Assembly: GCA_944363805.1 (NCBI GenBank)
Contig: CALVVH010000086.1
Coordinates: 1 to 33,238 of the forward strand
Length of the DNA stretch: 33,238 bases
Direction: 5' to 3'
From: an uncultured Bacilli bacterium
GTDB lineage: Bacteria; Bacillota_I; Bacilli_A; RF39; UBA660
Below are positions 12,773 through 20,670 of this stretch, in pieces. How positions within the stretch are numbered: position 1 is the first letter of the stretch; the number at the start of each line of letters is the position of its first letter. Under the pieces are notes generated by a model, which had not been told where the DNA came from, did no database searches, and was given only the letters and a program-made list of their open reading frames with translations. The translations under genes and the position numbers were made by a program.

Positions 12773-13570
12773 GCATATATTATCTCTCAGCTATGGTTAG
12801 CTGACAAGGATTCTTTAGCCTGCCTGGGCGCAATCGAGCAGCTTGGCTGGCCGCTTGACCGGATCGTCACCGCTGATGTGTGGGCTACAGACACCATCCC
12901 GGCCGACCTGCCGCCAATGGTACATTTCAAGGACAAGGCGGACAGGATCATAAAGGAACGGTGGGGCATTGAGGCGGAGCATGTTCGAGGGCGGCTTACA
13001 TACGAGCAAGCGTTTTACCGGGTACTCCGCGGTCAAAAACGCCCAGGAACGATATACGGATGGCCGATACCAAAAGGGCCTTGGTGCAACAGCGACGTTA
13101 AAATGCCGCCGCTAGATAAGTTGGAACGTGGAAACAACATTATCTATGTTGGAATAGCCGCAGACGAGCCGAACCGCTTTCACAATCTGTCTGACACCAA
13201 GAAAAGCCCGCTTGTGGAAGCCGGATGGACGGAAGTCATGTGCCGTAAATGGTGTGAAGAAAACGACTTGCTTTCGCCGATCTACACAACAGCAACCAGG
13301 GGGGGGTGCTGGTTCTGCCATAATCAATGCGTTGACCAACTTCGGTTGTTGCGCACGAGATACCCAGATTTGTGGGCCTTGATGCTGAAATGGGACATGG
13401 ACAGCCCTGTGACGTTTAAGGCCGATGGTCATACAGTACACGATTTCGAAAGACGATTTCAACTAGAGGATGCCGGAATAATCACACCGGATCAGCGTTT
13501 TAGCTGGGAATGGCTGAATGAAGTACAAATTCCAATGGACTACTACTTGAGGGGTGAAAATGATGGATGA
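12765..13570 (+). pseudogene. PAPS-reductase-like (PP-loop) gene broken by an 8-nt insertion
   Basis: ATG 12765 behind GGGGGTG reads MAEHILSLSYG, then TAG at 12798. Removing eight bases (12798-12805, TAGCTGAC) restores SYGKDSLACLGAIEQLG and the frame that runs on to 13570, giving a phosphoadenosine phosphosulfate reductase-like protein of about 265 residues. The SxGKDS pyrophosphate loop is exactly what is interrupted. The rest is intact, including GGCWFCHNQCVDQLR near the C terminus. The inserted bases form a perfect hairpin with the preceding TCAGCTA. Without repair, translation could only restart downstream (GTG 12878), giving a protein without the nucleotide loop. Confidence 0.75.
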
Positions 13571-14036
13571 AGTACGCCTGGCCCTGTTGGGAGACAAGGC
13601 CAACGCATTCGTGGAACAGCACCACCGGCACCATAAGCCAGTTGTCGGCCACAAATTTTCCATCGGGGCAACGGATGGCGAGAGGATCGTGGGCGTCGCC
13701 ATTGTGGGGCGTCCGGTGAGTCGATATCTGGATGATGGATGGACGCTGGAAGTAAACAGGTTATGCACGGATGGCACCAGAAACGCTTGCTCTATGCTCT
13801 ACGCAGCAGCTTGGCGGGCAGCACGGGCGATGGGCTATCATAAGCTTATCACCTACATACTGGACACAGAGAACGGAGCCAGCCTAAAAGCCGCCGGGTG
13901 GAAATGTGTAGGACAGGCTGGTGGGCTAAGGTGGACAGGCAAACGACGGCCGGAGGTAGACCTTTGCCCAGCCCAGATGAAGATTAAATTTGAAATAGAC
14001 GACGGAAAACGCCCGCCGGAGGGAGAGGAGGACTGA
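13560..14036 (+). CDS. XF1762-like protein (GNAT acetyltransferase fold)
   Basis: 158 residues. It contains FVEQHHRHHKPVVGHKFSIG near the start, GVAIVGRPVSRYLDDGWTLE, CTDGTRNACSMLYAAAWRAA and the ending helix-strand with TENGASLKAAGWK, the features of the XF1762 family of phage proteins that look like shortened GNAT acetyltransferases. The substrate is unknown. Its conserved pairing with PAPS-reductase-like and methyltransferase genes suggests DNA or tRNA modification or counter-defence, which is inference. ATG 13560 overlaps the end of the previous gene; a GTG at 13554 is an alternative. Confidence 0.82.
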   Translation: MMDEVRLALLGDKANAFVEQHHRHHKPVVGHKFSIGATDGERIVGVAIVGRPVSRYLDDGWTLEVNRLCTDGTRNACSMLYAAAWRAARAMGYHKLITYILDTENGASLKAAGWKCVGQAGGLRWTGKRRPEVDLCPAQMKIKFEIDDGKRPPEGEED

Positions 14037-14037
14037 C

Positions 14038-14277
14038 ATGCAACTACAAGAAATCATCCGCCGCGCAGAAAAGGAGCTTTCCACGGCCACCAGGAACCTT
14101 GACATGGCCAAGCGCCGGGGTGCGCCGGAGCAGGACGTGCGGAACCTGGAGGCAAAGGTGGAGTACAGGAAATCGGTTCTTGACATTTTGAATGGCGGGC
14201 CTTGCGGGCTGTGTGCGCATAATCCACCGTCAAGCATGGATGGTAAACCGTGCTGCGCATGCCCGGCAAACTTTTAA
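14038..14277 (+). CDS. 79-aa coiled-coil protein with Cys-rich tail
   Basis: A long helix (LQEIIRRAEKELSTATRNLD through VEYRKSVLDIL) followed by CGLCAHNPPSSMDGKPCCAC, which could bind one zinc ion. It starts two bases after the previous stop behind GGAGAGGAGG. Similar helix-plus-knuckle proteins are common phage 'hypotheticals'. No function is known. Confidence 0.68.
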   Translation: MQLQEIIRRAEKELSTATRNLDMAKRRGAPEQDVRNLEAKVEYRKSVLDILNGGPCGLCAHNPPSSMDGKPCCACPANF

Positions 14278-14296
14278 ATTGATAGGGAGTACTGAC

Positions 14297-14662
14297 ATGG
14301 ATTACGAATCTTTGATTGAAAACTTGGTGTTCTGGAGCGAATGCATCAGTTTTAACACACGAGCTAGATATGCGTGTAAGCAAGCCGCCAACGCCATCAC
14401 CGACCTGTTCGGAAAAGTCGAACAGTTGCAGAAAGAAAGCGCTGAGCTGCTGGCACGTGCAGATACAGCAGATAGGCAGAGGGACGCGGCAATAAAAGAA
14501 CTGGACGATGTATCCTCAGCTGTTGATGACCTGTCCGACTTTATCGACGAAAAGATATTTCCGATTGTTCAATACGACATATACACTTCGCTTAGAGATA
14601 ACGCAGATTCCATTTCTGTGTGGAATCATGAGAAAGAGTGGCGCGGGACGAAGGAGGAATGA
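14297..14662 (+). CDS. 121-aa coiled-coil protein, unknown function
   Basis: An N-terminal helical part (MDYESLIENLVFWSECISFN) leads into heptad-like KVEQLQKESAELLARADTAD and an acidic C terminus (DDVSSAVDDLSDFIDEKIFP). The pattern is that of small phage coiled-coil proteins of unknown role. The ATG at 14297 follows GGGAG. The end overlaps the ribosome site of the next gene. Confidence 0.65.
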   Translation: MDYESLIENLVFWSECISFNTRARYACKQAANAITDLFGKVEQLQKESAELLARADTADRQRDAAIKELDDVSSAVDDLSDFIDEKIFPIVQYDIYTSLRDNADSISVWNHEKEWRGTKEE

Positions 14663-14664
14663 GC

Positions 14665-15057
14665 GTGAAGCGGTTGACATATATGGACAGAGGGAAATGG
14701 CGTCTCAGAATTGGAGACACAGAATACAGCGGGAAAGAGATCGACTGGTTTGCAGCATATGAAAACACGGGGCTGGAGCCGGAAACGATTTCAAAAATTC
14801 GCGATATTGTATTGAATATCTCAGGTGACTTAGACCGCCTCCGCGATCTTTCGCAGGCCGACAGGGATGGTCGGTGCGTGGTGCTTCCTATGTCCACTCC
14901 ATCAATGGCGTATACGGTGGACCAAAAAGGAGGATATATCAGCAGCGGTTTTTATGCAACACCAGGCGCTGTGTTGCATGATACTGAACGGGGCTATATT
15001 ATTGCAAAAACCCGTGAAGCCGCCGAGGAGACGCTGAAAGGAGAAAAGCATGGCTGA
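14665..15057 (+). CDS. 130-aa accessory phage protein, unknown function
   Basis: Begins VKRLTYMDRGKWRLRIGDTE. The start GTG 14665 is seven bases after AAGGAGG, whereas the ATG at 14659 is too close to it. The N-terminal part, including AAYENTGLEPETI, resembles many Clostridia phage accessory proteins with an unassigned 'YENTGLEPE' motif. The second half (VVLPMSTPSMAYTVDQKGGY) looks like a beta-rich domain. No enzymatic motif is seen. It overlaps the next gene by eight bases. Confidence 0.68.
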   Translation: MKRLTYMDRGKWRLRIGDTEYSGKEIDWFAAYENTGLEPETISKIRDIVLNISGDLDRLRDLSQADRDGRCVVLPMSTPSMAYTVDQKGGYISSGFYATPGAVLHDTERGYIIAKTREAAEETLKGEKHG

Positions 15058-15313
15058 TTACATTGATCGGGAAAAGCTGATAAAATACATTCACGATAAT
15101 GGAAAAAATTTTTGTATTACTGAGGCAAATAGGTGTAATTTTGCTGAAATTGCAAGAATGGTTAAATCAGAGGACGTTGCGCCGGTGGTGCATGGGGAAT
15201 GGCTGTGCGCCGAAACGGACGATGAGCAATTCTTTTTGTGCAGCGTTTGTAACGATAAAGAGTATTGGGAGAGCAATTACTGCCCCGAGTGCGGCGCGAA
15301 AAATGGACGCTAA
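15050..15313 (+). CDS. 87-aa zinc-ribbon protein
   Basis: MADYIDREKLIKYIHDNG, then DVAPVVHGEWLC, and a four-cysteine ribbon CSVCNDKEY...CPECGAKNGR. This combination (IDRE start, DVAPVVHGxW, CxxC-CPxCGA) is very common in Firmicutes phages, where it is uncharacterised; nucleic-acid or protein binding is likely. The overlap with the previous gene suggests coupled translation. Confidence 0.75.
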   Translation: MADYIDREKLIKYIHDNGKNFCITEANRCNFAEIARMVKSEDVAPVVHGEWLCAETDDEQFFLCSVCNDKEYWESNYCPECGAKNGR

Positions 15314-15330
15314 ACAGGAGGAACCGACCA

Positions 15331-15723
15331 ATGGAAAGCATGACGCTGAATGAATATCAGGCCCTTGCAGCCAGAACCATCAACAAAGACATGTCTTGCT
15401 ACGAAATCCTCATGCACGCCCTGCACGAGATCGCGGCAGAATGCGGCGAAATCCACGGGCATTTTCAAAAGCTCTATCAGGGACACGAGCTAGACGAAGG
15501 CGCCTTGATGCTGGAAGTCGGGGACTTGCTGTGGGGAATCGCTGAGCTTTGCACCGCCAGCGGGTGGATGTTGGAAGATGTCGCACAGGCAAACATTGAC
15601 AAGCTCAAAAGGCGCTATCCTGACGGGTTCAGCGCAGACAGGAGCGTTCACCGCGAAGATACAGACCTTGACAGCATGAACCCTGTTGACAGGCAGATTT
15701 TCCGAACGCTCTGCAAGCGGTAA
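15331..15723 (+). CDS. MazG-like nucleotide pyrophosphohydrolase
   Basis: 130 residues. All-alpha NTP pyrophosphatase motifs are present: the EXXE pair E37/E40 in AAECGEIHG and the EXXD pair E62/D65 in LEVGDLLWGIAELC. Such proteins hydrolyse NTPs or dNTPs and in phages may adjust nucleotide pools or lower host alarmone signalling. AGGAGGAACCGACC precedes ATG 15331. It is the last gene of the accessory operon, six bases before a terminator. Confidence 0.83.
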   Translation: MESMTLNEYQALAARTINKDMSCYEILMHALHEIAAECGEIHGHFQKLYQGHELDEGALMLEVGDLLWGIAELCTASGWMLEDVAQANIDKLKRRYPDGFSADRSVHREDTDLDSMNPVDRQIFRTLCKR

Positions 15724-15728
15724 ATACT

Positions 15729-15754
15729 GGCCGGGAGAAATCCCGGTCTTTTTT
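15729..15754 (+). terminator. Terminator between the accessory and packaging operons
   Basis: GGCCGGGA (15729-15736), loop GAAA, TCCCGGTC (15741-15748), then TTTTTT. Eight pairs with a GNRA-type loop. Confidence 0.9.
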
Positions 15755-15755
15755 C

Positions 15756-15784
15756 TTGTGTTCCTGCGCTGTTCGTGATATAAT
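15756..15784 (+). promoter_or_regulatory. Late-type promoter before terS (TTGTGT-17-TATAAT, extended -10)
   Basis: TTGTGT 15756-15761, 17 bases, TATAAT 15779-15784, preceded by TGA to give TGATATAATG. It directly follows the terminator. The same TGATATAATG is found before the holin and before the RNA at 20442. Confidence 0.75.
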
Positions 15785-15825
15785 GAACATGAGAAAGTAT
15801 ATTATTTTTGAAAGGCGGTGATTTG

Positions 15826-16200
15826 GTGGCGTTGACAGCAAAGCAACAGGCGTTTGTTGCTGAATACCTGATAGATTTTAATGCCACACAGGCCGCTTTA
15901 AGGGCAGGATACAGCGAAAAGACCGCCGGGGCTATTGGAAATGAAAACTTGAAAAAACATCAAATCCGAGAAGCTATAAGCTCCGCAATGAAAGAGCGTG
16001 CAGAAAGAACAAAAGTAGATCAGGATTATGTCATCAGAAAGCTAAAGGAAATAGCCGACAAAGAAGCGTCAGACATGACCGAAAGCGACTTGAAGTATTC
16101 TAACAAGATCAGGGCCTTGGAGCTATTGGGGAAGCACACAGGAGCCTTTGAAGGACGGCAGGAAACTAACGATAGGGTTACGGTGGTTATTGATGTCTAA
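15826..16200 (+). CDS. terS: Terminase small subunit
   Basis: 124 residues, Terminase_2 / XtmA type. The helix-turn-helix region LTAKQQAFVAEYLIDFNATQ plus AALRAGYSEKTAGAIG is the standard DNA-recognition part, followed by a helical oligomerisation segment (KVDQDYVIRKLKEIADKEAS) and a C terminus that contacts the large subunit. It binds the packaging site of the phage DNA. GTG 15826 follows AAAGGCGGTGAT; a TTG at 15808 is less likely. It overlaps terL by eight bases. Confidence 0.9.
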   Translation: MALTAKQQAFVAEYLIDFNATQAALRAGYSEKTAGAIGNENLKKHQIREAISSAMKERAERTKVDQDYVIRKLKEIADKEASDMTESDLKYSNKIRALELLGKHTGAFEGRQETNDRVTVVIDV

Positions 16201-17443
16201 CGTCAAACTATCATCTGTCATAGGGTCTGCATTTTATCCTATCGCCCACGATGTTTTCCGCCACGGGCACACGCACTACGACCTGTCTGGCGGGCGCGGC
16301 TCCCTGAAATCCTCTGCCGTGTCGCTTATGGTTCTCCTGCTGCTGGTTGCGAACCCCGGCACGCATGCGCTTGTGCTGCGGAAGGTGGGCAATACCCTGC
16401 GGGATAGCGTATACGCACAATACATGTGGGCCATTGAAAAGCTAGGCATGGCGGCATACTGGGATGCGAAAATAGCGCCGCTTGAGCTGATTTACAGGCC
16501 GACAGGGCAGAAGATCATGTTCCGGGGCGCTGACGATCCCATGAAGATTAAGTCCATCAAGGTACCGTTCGGCTATATCGCCGTCACGCACTTTGAAGAA
16601 AAAGACCAGTTTGCCGGGCGCGGAGAAATCCGCACCATTCTGCAATCCACCATGCGCGGCGGTTCTGTCTACTGGAACTTTGAAAGCTACAACCCGCCTA
16701 TCAGCCGGGATAACTGGGCGAACCTTGATAGCCTAGAGGAACGTTCCGACAGAATGTGTCACAAGTCCACGTACCTGCAAGCGCCGCCCGAGTGGCTTGG
16801 AGAGCAATTCTTGCTTGAGGCCGAATACCTGAAAGAAAGCAACGAACGTGCATACCGCCATGAGTACCTTGGCGAGCCGACTGGAACAGGCGGGAATGTG
16901 TTTGAAAATCTGCGCGGCGATACCATCACGGATGACCAGATAGCGTCCTTTGACCGGGTTTATAATGGCGTTGACTGGGGTTATTTCCCTGACCCGTGGG
17001 CCTTCAATCGAATGCATTATGACGCTGCAAGAAGGACTTTATACATCTTTGACGAATTGGAAACCGTGAAGAAGGGAAACAGGGAAACCGCCGAAATGCT
17101 GCTGTCCCACGGCATCCAGAAAGGCGATTGGATCACGGCTGACAGCGCGGAGCCGAAAAGCGTCATGGACTATCAAAAGCTGGGCCTGACGTGCTACGGG
17201 GCAGTCAAGGGACCGGGTAGCGTGGAGTATTCCATGAAGTGGCTGCAATCGCTGGATGCAATCGTGATTGACCAGAAACGGTGCCCACGGACGTGGAAAG
17301 AGTTCGCGGCGTATGAGTACGAGCGGACGAAGGACGGGGACATAGTGAGCGGGTACCCTGACGCGAATAACCATCACATTGATGCGGTACGCTATGGCCT
17401 GGAGCGCGTCTGGAAGCGCGGAGAACGCAGAATAGCAAGGTAA
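16193..17443 (+). CDS. terL: Terminase large subunit, PBSX/XtmB type
   Basis: 416 residues, full length for the family. The ATPase half has a Walker A-like loop GGRGSLKSS (33-41) and Walker B AVTHFEE (E135-E136). The nuclease half has the RNase H-like acidic residues in DWGYFPDP (D261), ADSAEPKS (D317) and HHIDAVRYG (D397). It pumps DNA into the prohead and cuts the concatemer. The type usually goes with headful (pac) packaging, which fits a circularly permuted genome and an arbitrary circular contig. The portal gene follows after 12 bases. Confidence 0.95.
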   Translation: MSNVKLSSVIGSAFYPIAHDVFRHGHTHYDLSGGRGSLKSSAVSLMVLLLLVANPGTHALVLRKVGNTLRDSVYAQYMWAIEKLGMAAYWDAKIAPLELIYRPTGQKIMFRGADDPMKIKSIKVPFGYIAVTHFEEKDQFAGRGEIRTILQSTMRGGSVYWNFESYNPPISRDNWANLDSLEERSDRMCHKSTYLQAPPEWLGEQFLLEAEYLKESNERAYRHEYLGEPTGTGGNVFENLRGDTITDDQIASFDRVYNGVDWGYFPDPWAFNRMHYDAARRTLYIFDELETVKKGNRETAEMLLSHGIQKGDWITADSAEPKSVMDYQKLGLTCYGAVKGPGSVEYSMKWLQSLDAIVIDQKRCPRTWKEFAAYEYERTKDGDIVSGYPDANNHHIDAVRYGLERVWKRGERRIAR

Positions 17444-17455
17444 GGAGCTGATGCA

Positions 17456-18844
17456 ATGAAAACCTATCAAGACTTGCAAGCGGTTGGCCAGGGCGAGGAA
17501 GCGCGGATGGCATTCATCCTGACGGCTATCAACGAGCACCGCGCCGCCAAAGAAGTGACTTATGCGCATGATGCGTTTCTGTACTACTACGGCGAAAACC
17601 CTACCATAAACCGCTATGAAAAGCTGGTGTATGATTTTAAGGGAAAGGCGCAAAGGGATATATGGTCACCAAACCACAAGATTGCAAGCCATTTCTTTGG
17701 GATGGTGGTAAAGCAGCTGTCGAATTACCTGCTTGCAAACGGAGTTTCCTTCCAGCAGGACACCACCAAGGAAAAGATGGGCCGCAATTTTGACGAGCAA
17801 ATGGTGGACGCCGCGACATATGCGCAGATATGCGGGGTATCGTTCTGCTTCCTGAACTATGACCATGTGGAAGTGTTCAAACTGACCGAGTTTGTTCCCC
17901 TGTATGACGAGGAAACCGGCGCTTTGATGGCAGGTATCCGATATTGGCAGGTGGGCGACCCGTCAGAGGGCCGACCGTTGCGGGCAACGCTGTACGAGGT
18001 TGACGGATTTACGGACTACATCCAGCGGAAAAGCCAACCCATTGAAACGCTGAACCAAAAACGCAAGTACATGCTGGTATCCCAGCAGAGCACGGCGGAC
18101 GGGCTTCAAATCGTTGACGGCTGGAATTATCCGGGATTTCCCATCGTTCCTATGAAGAACAACGAACGTTGCAAGTCCGAGCTTGTAGGCCGCCGGAACA
18201 CGGTTGACGCGCTGGATGTGGCTAGTAGCCAGCTAGTGAACAACACGGATGAGGGTAACCTGATCTATTGGGTGCTGAAAAACTGCGGCGGCATGGAAGA
18301 TCTGGACGATGCACAGTTTTTGCAGCAGTTGCGACAGTTGAAGGTGGTGCACGTTGACGGCGACGCGGGAGTAGATGCGGAGCCGCACGCCATAGAAGCG
18401 CCGTTTGCTGGGACGCAGGCAACCATTGACGCTATCAGAAAGCAGCTGTATGAGGACTTTCAGGCGTTCGATTCTTCCGCCGTGACGGCATCTAACCAGA
18501 GCGCAACGGCTATCCGGGCGAGTTATGTACCGCTTGACCTGAAAGCGGATGATTTTGAGCGGCAGGTCACGCGATGCATTAACGGGCTGTTAACTCTGGC
18601 TGGGATTGACGACAAGCCTAGCTATACCCGAAATCAGATTGTAAACAAATCGGAGGAAGTACAGACTATCATGATGGCGGCTGAAATGCTGGGGCAGGAG
18701 TACGTTGTCAAAAAGATTTTGACTATCCTTGGGGACGCTGACCAGTTGGATGAAGTCCTTGAGAGCCTTGACAGGAACGACATGGATCGCTTCATGACAC
18801 AAGCAAACCAGCCCCAGGAGGTGACGGAGGATGCCAATAGCTGA
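17456..18844 (+). CDS. Portal protein, SPP1 gp6-like
   Basis: 462 residues. The order follows SPP1-type portals: an N-terminal arm, HAKYx-like segment YYYGENPTINRYEKLVYDFK, the PNHKIASHFFGMVVKQLSNYL helix, a beta-rich clip and stem region, and a helical crown with a charged end (RNDMDRFMTQANQPQEVTED). It forms the dodecameric ring at one capsid vertex through which DNA passes and to which the terminase docks. It overlaps the gp7-like gene by 14 bases. Confidence 0.92.
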   Translation: MKTYQDLQAVGQGEEARMAFILTAINEHRAAKEVTYAHDAFLYYYGENPTINRYEKLVYDFKGKAQRDIWSPNHKIASHFFGMVVKQLSNYLLANGVSFQQDTTKEKMGRNFDEQMVDAATYAQICGVSFCFLNYDHVEVFKLTEFVPLYDEETGALMAGIRYWQVGDPSEGRPLRATLYEVDGFTDYIQRKSQPIETLNQKRKYMLVSQQSTADGLQIVDGWNYPGFPIVPMKNNERCKSELVGRRNTVDALDVASSQLVNNTDEGNLIYWVLKNCGGMEDLDDAQFLQQLRQLKVVHVDGDAGVDAEPHAIEAPFAGTQATIDAIRKQLYEDFQAFDSSAVTASNQSATAIRASYVPLDLKADDFERQVTRCINGLLTLAGIDDKPSYTRNQIVNKSEEVQTIMMAAEMLGQEYVVKKILTILGDADQLDEVLESLDRNDMDRFMTQANQPQEVTEDANS

Positions 18845-20000
18845 TTATGGCCGCGACGAATCAGACAAGCGCCTGAAAGCCCTTGAAAAGGAAATCTATG
18901 CGTTGTACAAGGAAGCGGCGGACGGGCTAGAAAAGACCATCAAGGAATACTTTGAATCTTTCCGCAAGCGTGATGCGGAAATGCTTGCACGCTTGAAGGC
19001 CGGGGAGATCACAGAGGATTATTACAAAAAATGGCGATTGAACCAGATAGCCCGGGGAAAGCGGTTCGAAGCGCTGAGGGACAAGATAGCCGAGCGCATG
19101 ACCAACGCTAACGAGGTGGCCGCTGCGTACATCAATGACCGAACGCCCGGCATTTACAGCCTGAGCGCCAACTACACGGCCTACACCATAGAACAGCTTT
19201 ACGGCCAGACTGATTTCACGCTATGGAACGAGCAGGCCATTCGCCGTCTGGCGGTAGAAAAGCCTGAGGTAATGCCATACTACCCGCCAGAGCGTGCCGT
19301 TGAGCGCGGCATAGACCTGGCGTGGGGACAGAAACAGATCAAGGCCGTCGTGACAAGCTCCATACTGCGTGGGCAATCGCTGAAAGGCATGGTTTCCGAC
19401 CTGATGGAGCGCATACCCACTATGGAACGCGCCAGCGCTACCAGAGCGGCCCGTACAGCCTTTACAAGCGCGGAGAATGGTGGAAGGCAAGCAGCATTCG
19501 AGAGGGCGGCGGAAATGGGCATACAGGCCCGCAAAAGGTGGGTGGCGACCAAAGACAAGCGAACGCGCCGCGACCATGCCAACGCTGACGGCCAGACGGT
19601 GCCCATTGACCAGCCTTTTGACATTGGAGGCTATGCGATGATGTACCCCGGTGATCCTGACGGGCCGGGGAAGGAGGTATATTCGTGCAGGTGCGCAATG
19701 AGGACCGTCGAAGGTGACGACATCGAGGCAGAGCCGCGCAAAATGCGAGTGCAAACGCCCGAATATGCAAGGCTGTATGAACAGCAGCAAAAGGAAAAGC
19801 AGAAAAACAAGAGGTACGAAAAGCAGCTTGAGGCAGAAAAGGACGCAGAAAAGGCCAAAACAATAAGCCAAAAGCTGAAAGAATCCACAAAGCGGCTGAA
19901 CGGCATAGAAGCAGAGATGCGAAGAACGCCTAAAAACGTGCTTGTGAATGAAATGACCTATAAGGAATGGGAAAGGTGGGTGGAGAGCCGTGGGGATTGA
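18831..20000 (+). CDS. Minor head protein, SPP1 gp7 / Mu gpF-like
   Basis: 389 residues. A helical N-terminal half is followed by the Mu F-type domain (about 180-310). The helices around ASATRAARTAFTSAENGGRQ, the sequence KRWVATKDKRTRRDHANADG and the conserved ending MYPGDPDGPGKEVYSCRCAM are diagnostic. The protein binds the portal and assists DNA delivery. The C-terminal 70 residues are a Lys/Glu/Gln-rich coiled coil. It overlaps the portal gene upstream and the next gene by 11 bases. Confidence 0.92.
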   Translation: MPIADYGRDESDKRLKALEKEIYALYKEAADGLEKTIKEYFESFRKRDAEMLARLKAGEITEDYYKKWRLNQIARGKRFEALRDKIAERMTNANEVAAAYINDRTPGIYSLSANYTAYTIEQLYGQTDFTLWNEQAIRRLAVEKPEVMPYYPPERAVERGIDLAWGQKQIKAVVTSSILRGQSLKGMVSDLMERIPTMERASATRAARTAFTSAENGGRQAAFERAAEMGIQARKRWVATKDKRTRRDHANADGQTVPIDQPFDIGGYAMMYPGDPDGPGKEVYSCRCAMRTVEGDDIEAEPRKMRVQTPEYARLYEQQQKEKQKNKRYEKQLEAEKDAEKAKTISQKLKESTKRLNGIEAEMRRTPKNVLVNEMTYKEWERWVESRGD

Positions 20001-20394
20001 AATCAAGGTCACAAACAACGCCAAGTTGACCCTTGAGGAATTAAAATCCGCCTGCCTTCGTGCCCTTGAGCGCATAGGCCAGCAGGCAGAAGGGTACGCC
20101 ATTGATCTTGTGCCCGTTGATACCGGAATGTTGCAGAACAGTTTGACGCACAAGGTCGTGCCGTCAGAGTTGACAGTATACGCGGGCAGCGATATGGCGT
20201 ACGCAGTTTACGTTGAGTGCGGCACGGGAAAATACTACCCCGGTGGTCGTGATACGCCTTGGGTGTACCAAGATGCGAAAGGAAACTGGCATTACACCCA
20301 CGGCCAGCGCGCACAACCCTACCTAAAGCCCGCCATAGCCAATCACATAGGCACGTACAAAAATATTGTTGAATCCGAAATGAAAAGAGGCTAG
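19990..20394 (+). CDS. HK97 gp10-like head or neck protein
   Basis: 134 residues starting at GTG 19990. Features of the HK97 gp10 family are the helix ELKSACLRALERIGQQAEGY, the motif LVPVDTGMLQNSL, the strand LTVYAGSDMAYAVYVECGTG and the ending GQRAQPYLKPAI. The family makes tail-completion or minor head proteins. Its position before the scaffold, rather than after the connectors, is seen in several Clostridia phages. A separate promoter begins just behind its stop. Confidence 0.85.
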   Translation: MGIEIKVTNNAKLTLEELKSACLRALERIGQQAEGYAIDLVPVDTGMLQNSLTHKVVPSELTVYAGSDMAYAVYVECGTGKYYPGGRDTPWVYQDAKGNWHYTHGQRAQPYLKPAIANHIGTYKNIVESEMKRG

Positions 20395-20397
20395 GGC

Positions 20398-20426
20398 TAG
20401 ACATATCCGTGAAAATGTGATATAAT
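20398..20426 (+). promoter_or_regulatory. Late-type promoter inside the head operon (TAGACA-17-TATAAT)
   Basis: TAGACA 20398-20403, 17 bases, TATAAT 20421-20426 with TGA before it (TGATATAATG). Transcription would begin near 20433, at the foot of the tRNA-like RNA. It gives the RNA, and by read-through the scaffold and capsid genes, an extra promoter. Confidence 0.8.
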
Positions 20427-20441
20427 GGGCCACAGGGAGGT

Positions 20442-20586
20442 GTGCGGTGGCGGAATAGACGGCCAGCGTGCCACTCAGGTCGGTAAAACGAGACGGAATC
20501 CAAATAGATTCTGAATCGAAATAGTAGACGCTATACGTAAGGTGATGGAATCGTCACCATGTTGGGTGCAAATCCCAACCCGCATA
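20442..20586 (+). ncRNA. tRNA-Leu-like structured RNA upstream of the scaffold gene
   Basis: GTGCGG (20442-20447) pairs with CCGCAT (20580-20585), and GTTGGG (20561-20566) with CCCAAC (20574-20579) around a seven-base loop TGCAAAT, forming a 12-pair acceptor plus T-arm helix as in tRNA. TGGC-GCCA (20448-20451, 20462-20465) gives a D-like arm. Loop CTCAGGT (20474-20480) on a TGCC-GGTA stem shows a Leu CAG anticodon. The variable region is about 75 bases with three further hairpins (GAATC-GATTC near 20497, ATAG-CTAT near 20521, GGTGA-TCACC near 20541). No CCA is encoded and the D loop lacks GG, so a working tRNA is doubtful. Confidence 0.68.
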
Positions 20587-20598
20587 CGAAATGATAAC

Positions 20599-20621
20599 AA
20601 CCGCGACGCACAGCGGTTTTT
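20599..20621 (+). terminator. Terminator after the tRNA-like RNA
   Basis: AACCGC (20599-20604), loop GACGCACA, GCGGTT (20613-20618), then T to 20621. The short stem suggests partial read-through into the scaffold gene. The bases up to 20670 carry only the ribosome site AAAGGAG. Confidence 0.68.
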
Positions 20622-20670
20622 ATACAACAGTCGCCCCGAAGAACCGGGCCAATGAAAAGGAGACTGAAAC

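Noticed and set aside
12798..12805. T4 gene 60-like ribosome bypass at the 8-base insertion
   Set aside because: The landing codon would be GAC, which does not match the take-off codon GGT, and a simple palindromic insertion explains the sequence. Kept only as a test idea.
20442..20586. Group I intron inside a tRNA-Leu gene
   Set aside because: The extra sequence is far shorter than such introns, lies in the variable region rather than the anticodon loop, and shows no conserved core elements.
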